Of a DNA stretch of 64,000 nucleotides, positions 37,191 through 47,070 are shown piece after piece; position 1 is the stretch's first letter; the number at the start of each line of letters is the position of its first letter. Origin of the DNA: Leptotrichia sp. HSP-536 (GTDB lineage Bacteria > Fusobacteriota > Fusobacteriia > Fusobacteriales > Leptotrichiaceae); NCBI RefSeq assembly GCF_041199985.1, contig NZ_CP165647.1, positions 620,001-684,000 on the forward strand. The letters run 5' to 3'. The notes beneath the pieces were generated by a model, which was given only the letters and a program-made list of their open reading frames with translations, was not told the origin of the DNA and made no database searches. The translations under genes were made by a program, and so were the position numbers.

Positions 37191-38654
37191 ATGGGGGAAA
37201 ATATTGATAAAGATAGACAGAATAAGACTGTTCTTTTTGATGCATTAAAAAATCATCTTTCTAACAGGGTTGTGAGATTTGATGTGCCAGGGCATAAAGG
37301 AGGGCGCGGAAATAAGGAGTTTCGAGATTTTATTGGGCTGGATGCGATGCAGATGGATGTTAATTCGATGAAGCCGCTTGATAATTTATGCCATCCAACT
37401 TCGGTTATAAAAGAGGCGCAGGATATAGCGGCGGAGGCTTTTGGGGCAAAAGAGGCTTATTTTATGGTAAGCGGAACGACTGGGGCTGTACAAGCTATGA
37501 TTATGGCAACTTGCAAGGCTGGAGATAAAATTATTATTCCACGAAATGTGCATAGAAGTGCCATTAATGCACTGGTAATTTGTGGGGCGATTCCAGTTTA
37601 TATTAATCCTGGGCTTAACAAGAAACTGGGAATATCTCTTGGAATGTCAATTAATGATGTAAAAAAAGCAATTCATGAAAATCCTGATGCAAAAGCAATA
37701 CTAGTGAATAATCCCACTTATTATGGGATTTGTTCAGATTTAAAATCTATTGTAAAATTGGCACATGAAAATAATATGCTTGTGCTGGTTGATGAAGCAC
37801 ATGGAGCACATTTTTCCTTTGACGAGAATTTACCGATTTCAGGAATGGCAGCTGGAGCAGATATGGCGGCAATCAGTATGCACAAGACAGGTGGTTCTTT
37901 AACACAAAGTTCAATTTTGTTAAGTGGAGAGAGAATAAATGCCGATTATGTACGGCAAATTATTAATTTGACTCAAACTACGAGTTCTTCATACTTGCTT
38001 ATGACTTCGCTTGATGTGGCAAGAAAAAATTTGGCTATAAATGGAAAGAAACTTTTTGAAAAGACGGTTAAATTTGCAGAATATGCCAGAAATGAAATTA
38101 ATAAACTAGGGGGATATTATGCATATGGGAAAGAATTGATTGACGGAGATTCAGTTTATGATTTTGATACGACAAAATTATCTGTGTATACAAAGGATAT
38201 TGGGCTTGCTGGAATTGAAGTTTATGATATTTTGCGAGATGATTATGAAATTCAAATTGAATTTGGAGATTTGGGAAATATTTTAGCGATAATTTCGGCG
38301 GGGGACAGAGGTTTGGAAATAGAACGGTTAATATCTTCACTTGCAGAAATTAAGAGGCTTTACTCAAAAGATTCAACAGGAATGTTTGATCATGAATATA
38401 TAAATCCTGATGTTGTGCTTCCGCCGCAAAAAGCCTTTTATTCAGAGAAAAAAATGATACCAATAAAAGAAAGTGCTGGAGAAATAAGTGGTGAATTTGT
38501 TATGGCTTATCCGCCAGGGATACCGATTTTGGCACCAGGGGAACGAATTACTGAAGAAATCATAAATTATATTGAATATGCGAAAGAAAAGGGATGTTTG
38601 CTTACGGGAACTGAGGATATGCATGTTGAGAAGATAAATGTTGTGTTGAAATAG
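37191..38654 (+). CDS. speA: Orn/Lys/Arg decarboxylase, probably biosynthetic arginine decarboxylase
   Basis: A 487-residue PLP enzyme of the fold-type I Orn/Lys/Arg decarboxylase family, short form as in Firmicutes SpeA/YaaO. The ATG at 37191 is chosen because the AAAGGAG site sits just upstream, inside a longer TTG-started version. Motifs: VPGHKGGRGN near the N-terminus, MVSGTTGAVQA for cofactor phosphate, LVDEAHGAHF with the PLP-ring Asp, and SMHKTGGSLTQSS with the Schiff-base Lys232. The C-terminal domain includes AYPPGIPILAPGE. Arginine rather than lysine is inferred as substrate because agmatinase (speB) and spermidine synthase (speE) are downstream. Confidence 0.92.
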   Translation: MGENIDKDRQNKTVLFDALKNHLSNRVVRFDVPGHKGGRGNKEFRDFIGLDAMQMDVNSMKPLDNLCHPTSVIKEAQDIAAEAFGAKEAYFMVSGTTGAVQAMIMATCKAGDKIIIPRNVHRSAINALVICGAIPVYINPGLNKKLGISLGMSINDVKKAIHENPDAKAILVNNPTYYGICSDLKSIVKLAHENNMLVLVDEAHGAHFSFDENLPISGMAAGADMAAISMHKTGGSLTQSSILLSGERINADYVRQIINLTQTTSSSYLLMTSLDVARKNLAINGKKLFEKTVKFAEYARNEINKLGGYYAYGKELIDGDSVYDFDTTKLSVYTKDIGLAGIEVYDILRDDYEIQIEFGDLGNILAIISAGDRGLEIERLISSLAEIKRLYSKDSTGMFDHEYINPDVVLPPQKAFYSEKKMIPIKESAGEISGEFVMAYPPGIPILAPGERITEEIINYIEYAKEKGCLLTGTEDMHVEKINVVLK

Positions 38655-38726
38655 ATAGATAAAAAATTGAAAAACAATTTTATAATAATAAAAATTTATT
38701 TTTAATAAAGAAAGAAGGTAAGAAAA

Positions 38727-39257
38727 ATGAGTACTAATAGATTTTCTAAATTTTTTGAGTATATTTTACTAGTTGAAGGAGGATATACTTACCATAAAAA
38801 TGATAAAGGTGGAGAAACTAAATATGGAATTACTAAGGAAACTGCACGTCGTTATGGCTATCAAGGTGAAATGAAAGATTTAACGAAACAAACTGCGCAA
38901 AAAATTTTTGAAGCAAGATACTATAAAGCGAATAAATTAGATCAAGTGAAAAATGATAAAGTGGCACTAAGTATCCTTGATTTTGTAATAAATTCTGGAA
39001 GATATGGAATAAAGAAAGCTCAGGAAGCAATAAATAAAATTTATGGTAAAGTTGTAGTCAGCGTAGATGGTTCAAACGGTCCTCAAACATTAAAATATCT
39101 TAATCAAGTGGAACCAGCAAAATTTTTAGCTGTGTATCATAGTTTGCAAAGAGAATTTTATAATGCTATCGTAAAAAATGATCAAACTCAAAAAGTTTTT
39201 TTGAATGGATGGTTAAACAGAGTTAAGGTTAAGGAAAATTATATAAAAAATGTTTAA
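38727..39257 (+). CDS. GH108-family muramidase (endolysin-like)
   Basis: A 176-residue protein with the glycoside hydrolase 108 signature near the N-terminus: LVEGGYTYHKNDKGGETKYGIT, in which Glu17 is the expected catalytic residue and the DxGGxTxxGI stretch follows. The C-terminal half matches the PG-binding domain usually paired with it (VSVDGSNGPQTLKYLN, FLAVYHSLQREFYNAIV, FLNGWLNRV). It would cut peptidoglycan glycan chains. It has no signal peptide, so export would need a holin, a special secretion route or lysis. It sits between speA and speE, an unexpected place, with a good AGAAGG site. No other phage gene is nearby. Confidence 0.88.
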   Translation: MSTNRFSKFFEYILLVEGGYTYHKNDKGGETKYGITKETARRYGYQGEMKDLTKQTAQKIFEARYYKANKLDQVKNDKVALSILDFVINSGRYGIKKAQEAINKIYGKVVVSVDGSNGPQTLKYLNQVEPAKFLAVYHSLQREFYNAIVKNDQTQKVFLNGWLNRVKVKENYIKNV

Positions 39258-39295
39258 AATTTGAAGATAAAAATAGAGTGAAAGGAGAAGCGAAA

Positions 39296-40147
39296 ATGGA
39301 GTTATGGTATACAGAAGAACATACGAAAAATGTTCGTTTTTCTATAAAAGTTGATAAACAGCTGGTTAGTACGAAAAGTGATTTTCAGAGAATTGATATT
39401 TTTGAGTCGCCAGAGTTTGGGCGGTTTTTGACATTGGATGGATTTATGATGCTGACAGAAAAGGATGAGTTTATTTACCATGAGATGATAACTCATGTTC
39501 CTGTGGCTGTAAATCCTAAGGCTAAAAAAATATTAGTAATTGGTGCTGGAGATGGCGGTACTGTCCGTGAACTTGTAAAATATGAACATATTGAGAGAAT
39601 TGATATGGTGGAAATTGACAAGATGGTTGTCGATATTTGCCGAGAATACTTACCTAAGACGGCAAATAAATTGGATAATGAAAGGGTACATATTTATTAT
39701 GAGGATGGACTAAAATTTGTACGTTCAAAAACTGATGAATATGACATTGTAATTGTGGATTCAACGGATCCGTTTGGGCCTGGAGAAGATTTATTCACGA
39801 GGGAATTTTATGGAAATTGTTTTAATGCATTAAAAGAGGACGGAATCCTTGTAAATCAGCATGAAAGTCCGTATTATGAGGCGGATGCCAAAGCAACAGC
39901 AAGAGCAAATAAACAATTAAAGGCAGTTTTCCCATTTGCAACAGTTTATCAGCTGCATATACCAACATATCCGTCAGGTCACTGGCTATTTGGATTTGCT
40001 TCAAAAAAATATAATCCTGTGGAGGATTTGAAGGCTGATGAATGGAATAAATTTGGAATAGAAACAAGATATTATAATACAGAATTGCATAAGGGAGCTT
40101 TTGCATTGCCAAATTATGTGAAAGATTTGATAAATAATTTAGAATAA
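39296..40147 (+). CDS. speE: Spermidine synthase
   Basis: A 283-residue aminopropyltransferase that joins putrescine and decarboxylated AdoMet to make spermidine. It starts MELWYTEEHTKNVRFSIKV at the ATG 39296, with AAAGGAG just upstream; the in-frame GTG at 39278 overlaps that site. It shows the family landmarks FGRFLTLDGFMMLTEKDEFIYHEM, VIGAGDGGTVRE for the AdoMet fold, and IVDSTDPFGPGE with the catalytic Asp. Normal length. It uses the products of SpeD and SpeA/SpeB encoded in the same locus; speB follows after 20 nt. Confidence 0.95.
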   Translation: MELWYTEEHTKNVRFSIKVDKQLVSTKSDFQRIDIFESPEFGRFLTLDGFMMLTEKDEFIYHEMITHVPVAVNPKAKKILVIGAGDGGTVRELVKYEHIERIDMVEIDKMVVDICREYLPKTANKLDNERVHIYYEDGLKFVRSKTDEYDIVIVDSTDPFGPGEDLFTREFYGNCFNALKEDGILVNQHESPYYEADAKATARANKQLKAVFPFATVYQLHIPTYPSGHWLFGFASKKYNPVEDLKADEWNKFGIETRYYNTELHKGAFALPNYVKDLINNLE

Positions 40148-40167
40148 AAACGAGAAGGAGAGTTTAT

Positions 40168-41019
40168 ATGAAAAATAGAAATGTACATACATTTATAGGA
40201 TGCGACAATGAATATAATGAGAGCAAAATTGCTATTTTTGGAGCACCGTTTGACAGTACAACTTCGTTTAGACCAGGGACTAGATTTGCTTCGGCGGTTA
40301 TGAGAAATGAGAGTTTTGGGATAGAAACTTATAGCCCTTATCAGGATAAAGATTTGGAAGATATTAAAGTTTTTGACGGCGGGGACTTGGAGCTTTCGTT
40401 TGGAAATTCTGAAAGTACGTTGAAAGATATTCAGAATGAAACGGCGAAAATTTTGAAGGATGGAAAAATTCCGTTTATGATTGGTGGAGAGCATTCTGTT
40501 ACACTGGGGGCTGTGAAAGCGGTTGCTGAAAAATATCCAGATTTGCATATTATTCAGTTTGACGCACATACTGACTTGCGAGATGAGTATTTGGGGCAGT
40601 ATTATTCACATGCTTCTGTAATTAGAAGATGCTGGGATATTGTTGGAGATGATAAAATATTTCAGTTTGGAATAAGAAGTGGTGAAAGAGATGAATGGAA
40701 ATTTGCAAAGGAACATCTTCACACAACAAAATTTAATTTTGACGGACTTGATGAAGCTGTAGAAAAATTAAAAGGAAAACCTGTGTATTTTACATTGGAT
40801 TTAGATGTGCTTGATCCATCGGAATTTCCTGGAACTGGAACGCCTGAAGCTGGAGGAGTTACTTTTGTGGAACTTCATAAGGCAATAGAAAAAATTTCTC
40901 AGTTAAATATTGTTGGACTTGATATGAACGAATTATCGCCTGTATACGATCAGTCTGGGCAATCTACAGCACTAGCTTGCAAACTGCTTAGGGAAATTTT
41001 GCTGTTTATTTACAAATAG
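40168..41019 (+). CDS. speB: Agmatinase
   Basis: A 283-residue ureohydrolase that splits agmatine to putrescine and urea. All Mn-binding motifs are present in order: GGEHSVT, FDAHTDLRDEY and TLDLDVLDPSEFPGTGTPEAGG. The spacing and length match SpeB rather than arginase. It completes the route arginine to agmatine (SpeA) to putrescine (SpeB), then spermidine with SpeD and SpeE. An AGAAGGAGAG site precedes the ATG. It is the last gene of the polyamine locus. Confidence 0.93.
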   Translation: MKNRNVHTFIGCDNEYNESKIAIFGAPFDSTTSFRPGTRFASAVMRNESFGIETYSPYQDKDLEDIKVFDGGDLELSFGNSESTLKDIQNETAKILKDGKIPFMIGGEHSVTLGAVKAVAEKYPDLHIIQFDAHTDLRDEYLGQYYSHASVIRRCWDIVGDDKIFQFGIRSGERDEWKFAKEHLHTTKFNFDGLDEAVEKLKGKPVYFTLDLDVLDPSEFPGTGTPEAGGVTFVELHKAIEKISQLNIVGLDMNELSPVYDQSGQSTALACKLLREILLFIYK

Positions 41020-41124
41020 ATTTATTTTAAAGAAAAGTGTTTGTGCAAAAATAGTACAGATACTTTTTTGAATATATGAAAATAAAGAAGTTTTTAGTAA
41101 TTTGTAAAAAGGGAGGAATGTTAG

Positions 41125-42822
41125 ATGAAGAAAAAATTACCGATAGGAATATCAAATTTTAAGGAAATAATAGAAGACGGATATTATTATTTTGATAAAA
41201 CAGAATTTATTGGGAATTTATTTGAGGAAGTGTCTAAAATTAAGCTATTTACACGTCCGAGAAGATTTGGAAAAACACTTAATATGTCGATGATAAAATA
41301 TTTTTTTGATATTGAAAATAAAAATGAAAATAAAAAGCTGTTTGAGAATCTAAAAATTTCTGAAAATAAGTATTTTGAAAAGCAAGGGACAGCTCCAGTT
41401 ATTTCGATTTCATTCAGGAATTATGATGAAAAAAACTGGAAAAATGGGTTTGAAATGATAAAAAATACAATTTCGGATTTATATGATGAATTTGAATTTG
41501 TAAAGGAAAATTTAAGTGCGAGAAAAAAAGAAAAATACGATTCAATTTTATTTAACAGAGCAACTGAAGCAACATGGAAATTATCCTTGCTGGATTTAAC
41601 AAAATATCTATATGAATATTATGGACAAAAAGTGGTAGTGCTAATAGACGAGTATGATCAGCCGATAATTGATTCATACGTGAAAGGTTATTACCAAGAA
41701 GCAATTAGCTTTTTTAAAACATTTTATGGAGTTGTCCTAAAGGATAATAATTATCTGGAAATGGGAATTATGACAGGGATTTTGAGAGTTGCGAAGGAAA
41801 ATATATTTTCAGGATTGAATAATCTACGAGTTTACAGTATTCTAGATAATAGATTTACAGAATATTTTGGGATTACGGAAAGTGAAGTTGGAAAAGCTCT
41901 TAAAAATTTTAATTTGGAGTTTGAATTGCAAGATGTTCAGAAGTGGTACAATGGATATTTGTTTGGAGATATAAAAGTTTATAATCCGTGGTCGATTATT
42001 AATTTTCTGAATGATGAAAAATTAAAACCGTACTGGGTAAATACGAGTGGAAATGAATTGATAAAATTATATTTAAAAAAACTGAAAAATGAGATTTTTG
42101 ATGATTTTTCAAAACTTTTGAATAAAAAATCCATTTTAAGAAGAATAGATGAGAATATGACTTTTGCAAACTTGGAAGCAAATTATGAAGAAAATATATG
42201 GAATTTGTTTTTTCACAGCGGTTATTTGACATTGGCAGAAGAAGTTCAAGATGATGAGGAACAAGTTTATTTGAAAATTCCGAATGAAGAAATATTAAAA
42301 ATGTTTTCAAAAATGTTTATAGAAGTATATTTTGAGAATTATAACAGCTTTTATAATATGGTGTATTCCTTGAAAAATGGAGATATTGAAACTTTTAAGA
42401 AGGAATTAAGAAAAATTTTATTGGAAAACGTGGGAATATTCGATGTAAGCGGAGTTTATAAAGAGCAATTTTATCATGGCTTAATGCTTGGAATAATTTT
42501 GATTTTGAAAAATGAGTATGAAATAACTTCAAATAATTTTGCTGGGAAAGGCAGATATGATTTACTTTTGAAGCCTAAAAATCTGGAGAAGAGAAAAGAA
42601 GGGGTTATTCTCGAATTGAAAGTTGTAAATGCAATAGAAAATTTGAGCGAAGATAAAATTTTTGAAAAGTTGGAGAATGAGTGTGATATTGCATTACAGC
42701 AGATTGAAAAGAAAGAATATGCTTCTGTATTAAAAAATTCTGGAGTTGAGAATGTATTGAAAATTGGGATAGCATTTTTTGGAAAAGAAGTGGCAGTTAA
42801 ATTTGATAGAAATTATAGTTAA
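41125..42822 (+). CDS. AAA-ATPase-like protein with PD-(D/E)XK nuclease-like domain
   Basis: A 565-residue cytoplasmic protein of the AAA-ATPase-like/PDDEXK_9 family, often found in many copies in Bacteroidota, Fusobacteria and Firmicutes. Near the N-terminus IGISNFKEIIEDGYYYFDKT and a P-loop-like RPRRFGKT (about 44-51) are followed by a Walker B region VVVLIDEYDQP (about 170-180). The C-terminus has GRYDLLLKP...GVILELKV, which supplies the Asp and the E-x-K of a PD-(D/E)XK fold. Roles proposed for the family include mobile-element or defence functions, but none is established here. It stands alone after speB with an AGGGAGG site. Confidence 0.85.
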   Translation: MKKKLPIGISNFKEIIEDGYYYFDKTEFIGNLFEEVSKIKLFTRPRRFGKTLNMSMIKYFFDIENKNENKKLFENLKISENKYFEKQGTAPVISISFRNYDEKNWKNGFEMIKNTISDLYDEFEFVKENLSARKKEKYDSILFNRATEATWKLSLLDLTKYLYEYYGQKVVVLIDEYDQPIIDSYVKGYYQEAISFFKTFYGVVLKDNNYLEMGIMTGILRVAKENIFSGLNNLRVYSILDNRFTEYFGITESEVGKALKNFNLEFELQDVQKWYNGYLFGDIKVYNPWSIINFLNDEKLKPYWVNTSGNELIKLYLKKLKNEIFDDFSKLLNKKSILRRIDENMTFANLEANYEENIWNLFFHSGYLTLAEEVQDDEEQVYLKIPNEEILKMFSKMFIEVYFENYNSFYNMVYSLKNGDIETFKKELRKILLENVGIFDVSGVYKEQFYHGLMLGIILILKNEYEITSNNFAGKGRYDLLLKPKNLEKRKEGVILELKVVNAIENLSEDKIFEKLENECDIALQQIEKKEYASVLKNSGVENVLKIGIAFFGKEVAVKFDRNYS

Positions 42823-43026
42823 TACTAAATTCAATTTATATTAAATCCTATTAAATAAGAATTTGTTACGAACTTTTCTAATAAAAGATATAAACCAATA
42901 TTCTCATAATAGTTGAAAATTTATTAAATATTCACTATTTAAATGGGGAATAGTATAAAATTATAAATTATTTTGCAAATTAAAAATATATTTATAAAAA
43001 ATTGCGAGTTTTGAGGTGGTTTTACA

Positions 43027-45630
43027 ATGATTGACAAACTAAAAGAATTGGAAAATCTTGAGAATAAGTATAAGGAAATTGGAAGAATAAATTCTGAGAT
43101 AGAATCAATAATTGCAAATATAAAAAATGAGGCTGGAATAAGCAGGGAAAAGGAACTTCTGGAAGAGAATGAAAGGCTGGAGAAGGATTTAAAGGCATTT
43201 CATGAAAAAATGAAAATTAGGGAAGAGGAAATTGGGAGGTTAAAAAATAGTAATGCGGTACTGATTGAGGAATTGAAGGAAGCGAAAAAAATTAGGAGAA
43301 ATGGTGAGATTGATAAGTTTCAGAATATTTTGGCGGAGAAGATGAATGTGGAATTGGAAAGTGGAGTGACTAGAAGGCTTTCTAATTATGCAGAGGAAAT
43401 GAAGAGAAAAGTCAAAATATTGGAAAAAAATCTTGATGGCGAATTTTCAGATGAAGCTAATTCTTTAAGAGATGAACTTAAAAAAATTAATGGAAAAATT
43501 GGTGATTTTTTAGAGAAAAGTAATAGGAAAACTTTTGAAAATAAGGTATTTCTTCAAGAGGAATCTTCAATTTTTCATAATAAAATAAAAGAAGAAACGG
43601 CTTTGAAAGAAGGGGAATTTCTTTTTGAAAGAGAGAAAAAAAGATTTGTATTTGAAAAACTTATTGGTTTGAAGGGTTTTAACTTTTTAGGGATAATATC
43701 AATCTTTTTGGGAGTTTTTTTGGTATTTCGAACACAGTTTGCAAAAATTTTGGCAAATAATTATGTAAAAAGTTCGGCGTCGTACTTGCTTGGGATGTTT
43801 TTTCTTTTCGCTGGAGAAAAATTTTATCAGAAAAATAAAAAGCATTTTGCAGTTGGGCTGATTGGCGGTGGAATTGGTATTCTTTATTTGACTACGCTTC
43901 TTTCTACGCTTTATCTTAAACTCTATCCAATGACAGCAGGACTTTTTATATCGGTAATACTGACAGGACTGGTTGTGATTCTTTCATTGCGATATGATAG
44001 CCAGATAATTGGAGTATTGTCGCTGATTGGTGGATATTTGCCTTACGGAGCTTATATTTGGGTGAATAAGAGCAACATCCAGATTTATTATGTTTTGGCA
44101 TATTCTTTGATTTTGCAGGGAATTGTGCTTGGAGTTTCTTGGAAAAAGGACTGGATATACAGCAAGATTTTTGGATTTGTTACGGGTGTAGTGAATATGA
44201 CGGGGCTAGTTTATTATTTAAATTACAGTATTCACGACAAGATTACGGCATTTTTCTACATCGTAATTTTCACAACAGCATACAGTTTCATTTTCCTAAA
44301 TTCACACAAAAAAGAAAATCGCCAAAGCAACATAATCGACTATATATTTCTAAGTTTAAATCTAATTATAAAATTTTCATTGATTTACAGCCTGTTTGAC
44401 AAGACAACACCAAGCTGGCTAAAAGCGGTATTAGTCGGAACAGTCGGAATAATTTACGGATTTTTTGGCGACAGGCTCAAGGACAACAAAGTTGCAAAAA
44501 TCTTTTATATCGTGGCATTGGGAAGTTTTATCCTAATTATCCCGTTAATTGTGCCAGAAGAATTTGTTGTGGTTGCGTGGGGTGCTGAAACTGCACTATT
44601 ATATTTCTTTTATAGAAAATATAAAAATAAAGAAATGCGATATGGGACAATTGCGATTTATCTAGTTTCGCTGGTAAGTAATTTAATTGTGCGGGAAGAA
44701 AAATATTTACTTATGTATATTCAGGATTTGATGATAATATCTTTTTCATTTGTGCTTTATTTCCTGATAAAACAAAAGAGTTACAAGACAGAAGTTAGGA
44801 TTTTAAATGGAATATTTAAATATCTTATTTTTGTATATTCAATATTTTTTATAAATAAAGTTGTTTTTGATGTTGTTACTTCATTTGAAACGATAAATTA
44901 TGGTAAAGATGCATTATTTTGTATATTAGTTTCACTGTTTGTTTTAAGAACAGTAACGTATAGAGTAAAGAAATTACAGGATAGTTTTAGCTTGAAATTT
45001 TTAGTAATAATTGAAATAATTTATTTGTTATTTATAAATATGTTTAATTGTGTAAAATATATTCTTGGAAGCGGAGAATGGGTAGAACAAAATTTGTATT
45101 CAAAATATCCACCAATAAATTTTAAAATATATCTAATTTTATTAGTTTTTGTAAATATCTATTTATTTATGGTGTCAAAAAATGATATTCATTTATGCTT
45201 TTTCAAAAAAAATGAGAAAAAACCATTGTGGATATTGGGAGAATCAATATATTTTCTTTGTGTAGCAAATGTTATTTTACGAATATACGAACAGTCAAAT
45301 ATGCTATTTTTAGGAGCTGGATTGGCTTTGGATATAGTTGGATTGCTATTATGTGGATATTTAGTCTGGAAAGGATTTAGAGTGCCGAATAAGAATGTTA
45401 GAAGAATTGGGCTTGGAATAGGAATATTTTTTGTGGCAAAAAGTTTCCTTTGGGATTTCTTGCGATTTGATAATTCCTATAAGTTAATTGCTTACTTTAG
45501 TATGGGAGCTATTTTGATTGGAACTTCTTATATTTATCAGACGGCTTTGAAGAAGTTGGAGCAGGAAGTGAAAGAGAGTTTGAGGGATAAGGATTTTGGA
45601 AAAGGTGAGAAAAATGAAGAAAATAAGTAA
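43027..45630 (+). CDS. DUF2339 polytopic membrane protein
   Basis: An 867-residue protein. Residues 1-190 are a charged coiled-coil region (REKELLEENERLEKDLKAFHEK and similar). From about residue 215 on, more than twenty hydrophobic helices follow in short, regular spacing, with GLIGGGIGILYLTTLLSTLYL and VLSLIGGYLPYG, typical of DUF2339. It is an inner-membrane protein of unknown function. It starts a five-gene run, and the DUF3999-like gene overlaps its end, the usual partner for this family. AGGTGG lies 8 nt before the ATG. Confidence 0.85.
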   Translation: MIDKLKELENLENKYKEIGRINSEIESIIANIKNEAGISREKELLEENERLEKDLKAFHEKMKIREEEIGRLKNSNAVLIEELKEAKKIRRNGEIDKFQNILAEKMNVELESGVTRRLSNYAEEMKRKVKILEKNLDGEFSDEANSLRDELKKINGKIGDFLEKSNRKTFENKVFLQEESSIFHNKIKEETALKEGEFLFEREKKRFVFEKLIGLKGFNFLGIISIFLGVFLVFRTQFAKILANNYVKSSASYLLGMFFLFAGEKFYQKNKKHFAVGLIGGGIGILYLTTLLSTLYLKLYPMTAGLFISVILTGLVVILSLRYDSQIIGVLSLIGGYLPYGAYIWVNKSNIQIYYVLAYSLILQGIVLGVSWKKDWIYSKIFGFVTGVVNMTGLVYYLNYSIHDKITAFFYIVIFTTAYSFIFLNSHKKENRQSNIIDYIFLSLNLIIKFSLIYSLFDKTTPSWLKAVLVGTVGIIYGFFGDRLKDNKVAKIFYIVALGSFILIIPLIVPEEFVVVAWGAETALLYFFYRKYKNKEMRYGTIAIYLVSLVSNLIVREEKYLLMYIQDLMIISFSFVLYFLIKQKSYKTEVRILNGIFKYLIFVYSIFFINKVVFDVVTSFETINYGKDALFCILVSLFVLRTVTYRVKKLQDSFSLKFLVIIEIIYLLFINMFNCVKYILGSGEWVEQNLYSKYPPINFKIYLILLVFVNIYLFMVSKNDIHLCFFKKNEKKPLWILGESIYFLCVANVILRIYEQSNMLFLGAGLALDIVGLLLCGYLVWKGFRVPNKNVRRIGLGIGIFFVAKSFLWDFLRFDNSYKLIAYFSMGAILIGTSYIYQTALKKLEQEVKESLRDKDFGKGEKNEENK

Positions 45631-46432
45631 ATTGATTTTGTTTCTATTTGTATTCACGATTGTTCAGCTTTTTTCATATCAGTATTTTAAAACTATAAAA
45701 ATAACAGGAAAGTCTGTATACAAGCAATTTTTTTTAACAGAGGATATTTATGAGAACAGTAAAAATAATCTTGGGGATATAAGGATAATTGATAATGCTG
45801 GGAAGGAAGTTCCTTATGCGATTGAAACTTTGAAAAATCAGGATAAAAATAATGTGAAAGTTGATTTGAGTTATAAAGTTGAGCAAAATGGGAAAAGTAC
45901 GATTTTGAAAATTAAAAGTAAGTTTTTGCCGTTAAAAAATATTGTTCTAGATGTAAATGATGAGTTTCAGAGAAATTATGCTCTGAGAAGCGGAGATGAT
46001 TTTTATGCGGAAGGGGTAATTTCTAAAGTTGGAAAAAAGAAAAATTTGACGATAAATTTGGAAAATGTTCCTAAATTAAAAGAGATAATTATTGAAATAA
46101 AAAATAAGGATAATTTTCCGTTGAAAATAAAAAAAGTGACAGGAAATTATGTTCCAGACAGGGTTGTGTTTAAGGTAACGGAAAGAGAAAATTATAAAAT
46201 AACTTTTGGAAATGAAAATTTGGAAAAGCCTGAATATGATATTGTAGAATTTGTCGATTCAATAAAGGACAGGGATGAAGTTTCAGTGGGAAAATTGGAA
46301 AAAGTGGATGTGAAAATGAAAAATGTTCCAAAGCAAAAAAATTACATGGCTTATTACAATATTTTTATAGGAGCTGTTGCGGTAATATTAATTGGATTTA
46401 TGGTAAAAAAAATAGTTAACAATAAAAAATAG
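45614..46432 (+). CDS. DUF3999-like membrane-anchored protein
   Basis: A 272-residue protein with an N-terminal signal or anchor helix (MKKISKLILFLFVFTIVQLF), a long beta-rich periplasmic region (about 25-235) and a C-terminal transmembrane helix (YYNIFIGAVAVILIGFMVKK). The ATG at 45614 is preferred over the upstream TTG because a GGTGAG site precedes it. It then overlaps the DUF2339 gene by 17 nt, showing translational coupling. DUF3999 proteins commonly follow DUF2339 genes, and the arrangement here supports that call despite weak sequence similarity by eye. Function unknown; the two probably form a complex. Confidence 0.7.
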   Translation: MKKISKLILFLFVFTIVQLFSYQYFKTIKITGKSVYKQFFLTEDIYENSKNNLGDIRIIDNAGKEVPYAIETLKNQDKNNVKVDLSYKVEQNGKSTILKIKSKFLPLKNIVLDVNDEFQRNYALRSGDDFYAEGVISKVGKKKNLTINLENVPKLKEIIIEIKNKDNFPLKIKKVTGNYVPDRVVFKVTERENYKITFGNENLEKPEYDIVEFVDSIKDRDEVSVGKLEKVDVKMKNVPKQKNYMAYYNIFIGAVAVILIGFMVKKIVNNKK

Positions 46433-46448
46433 AAAAGGAGAAAGAATT

Positions 46449-47027
46449 ATGGTTATTGTATTAATTTTTATAGGTATTTTGGTAGTAACAGCGTTAGCAT
46501 TATTAATAGGGGCAATGGTAACTTACAATAAGTATATCATATTGAAAAATTTGAATGAAGAAGGATGGAGCGGAATAGATGTTTATTTGCAGAAAAGATT
46601 AGATTTAATACCTAATCTTGTTAATACGGTGAAAGGGTATGCAACACATGAAAAGAGTACACTGGAAAATGTTATTAGGCTTAGAAGTCAAATGGTTTCG
46701 ATTGATACAAAAGATATTGACAATATTGAAAAAATTCAGAAACTTGAAAATGAAATGACAAAAACATTAAGATCAATAATTATGTTACAGGAACATTATC
46801 CAGACTTGAAGGCAAATGAAAACTTCTTGAGATTGCAATCAGAATTAACTCGAATTGAAATAGAAATTCAAAGCTCGAGAAAATATTATAACGGAACAGT
46901 AAGAGATAGAAATATGTTTGTTGAAACTTTTCCAAATAATATTTTAGGAGGAATTTTTGGATTCAAAAAGGCGGAGTTCTTTAATGCTGTAGAAGGAGCG
47001 GAAAAGGCTCCGGAAGTTAAGTTTTAA
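46449..47027 (+). CDS. LemA family protein
   Basis: A 192-residue protein with one N-terminal transmembrane helix (1-24) and then helical segments with the LemA hallmarks YNKYIILKNLNEEGWSGIDVYLQKRLDLIPNLVNTVKGYA and ETFPNNILGGIFGFKKAEFF near the C-terminus. LemA proteins form an N-terminal-anchored four-helix bundle; their role is unclear, though they are often encoded with DUF2207 proteins, as here. The GGAG site precedes the ATG by 8 nt and the gene follows the DUF3999-like gene by 16 nt. Confidence 0.92.
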   Translation: MVIVLIFIGILVVTALALLIGAMVTYNKYIILKNLNEEGWSGIDVYLQKRLDLIPNLVNTVKGYATHEKSTLENVIRLRSQMVSIDTKDIDNIEKIQKLENEMTKTLRSIIMLQEHYPDLKANENFLRLQSELTRIEIEIQSSRKYYNGTVRDRNMFVETFPNNILGGIFGFKKAEFFNAVEGAEKAPEVKF

Positions 47028-47070
47028 TTTGTTTAAAGTTTTGTAAAATTATCGTAAAGGAAATAACTTT

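Noticed and set aside
38727..39257. Prophage around the GH108 gene
   Set aside because: Neighbours on both sides are polyamine genes; no holin, capsid, integrase or attachment site is visible.
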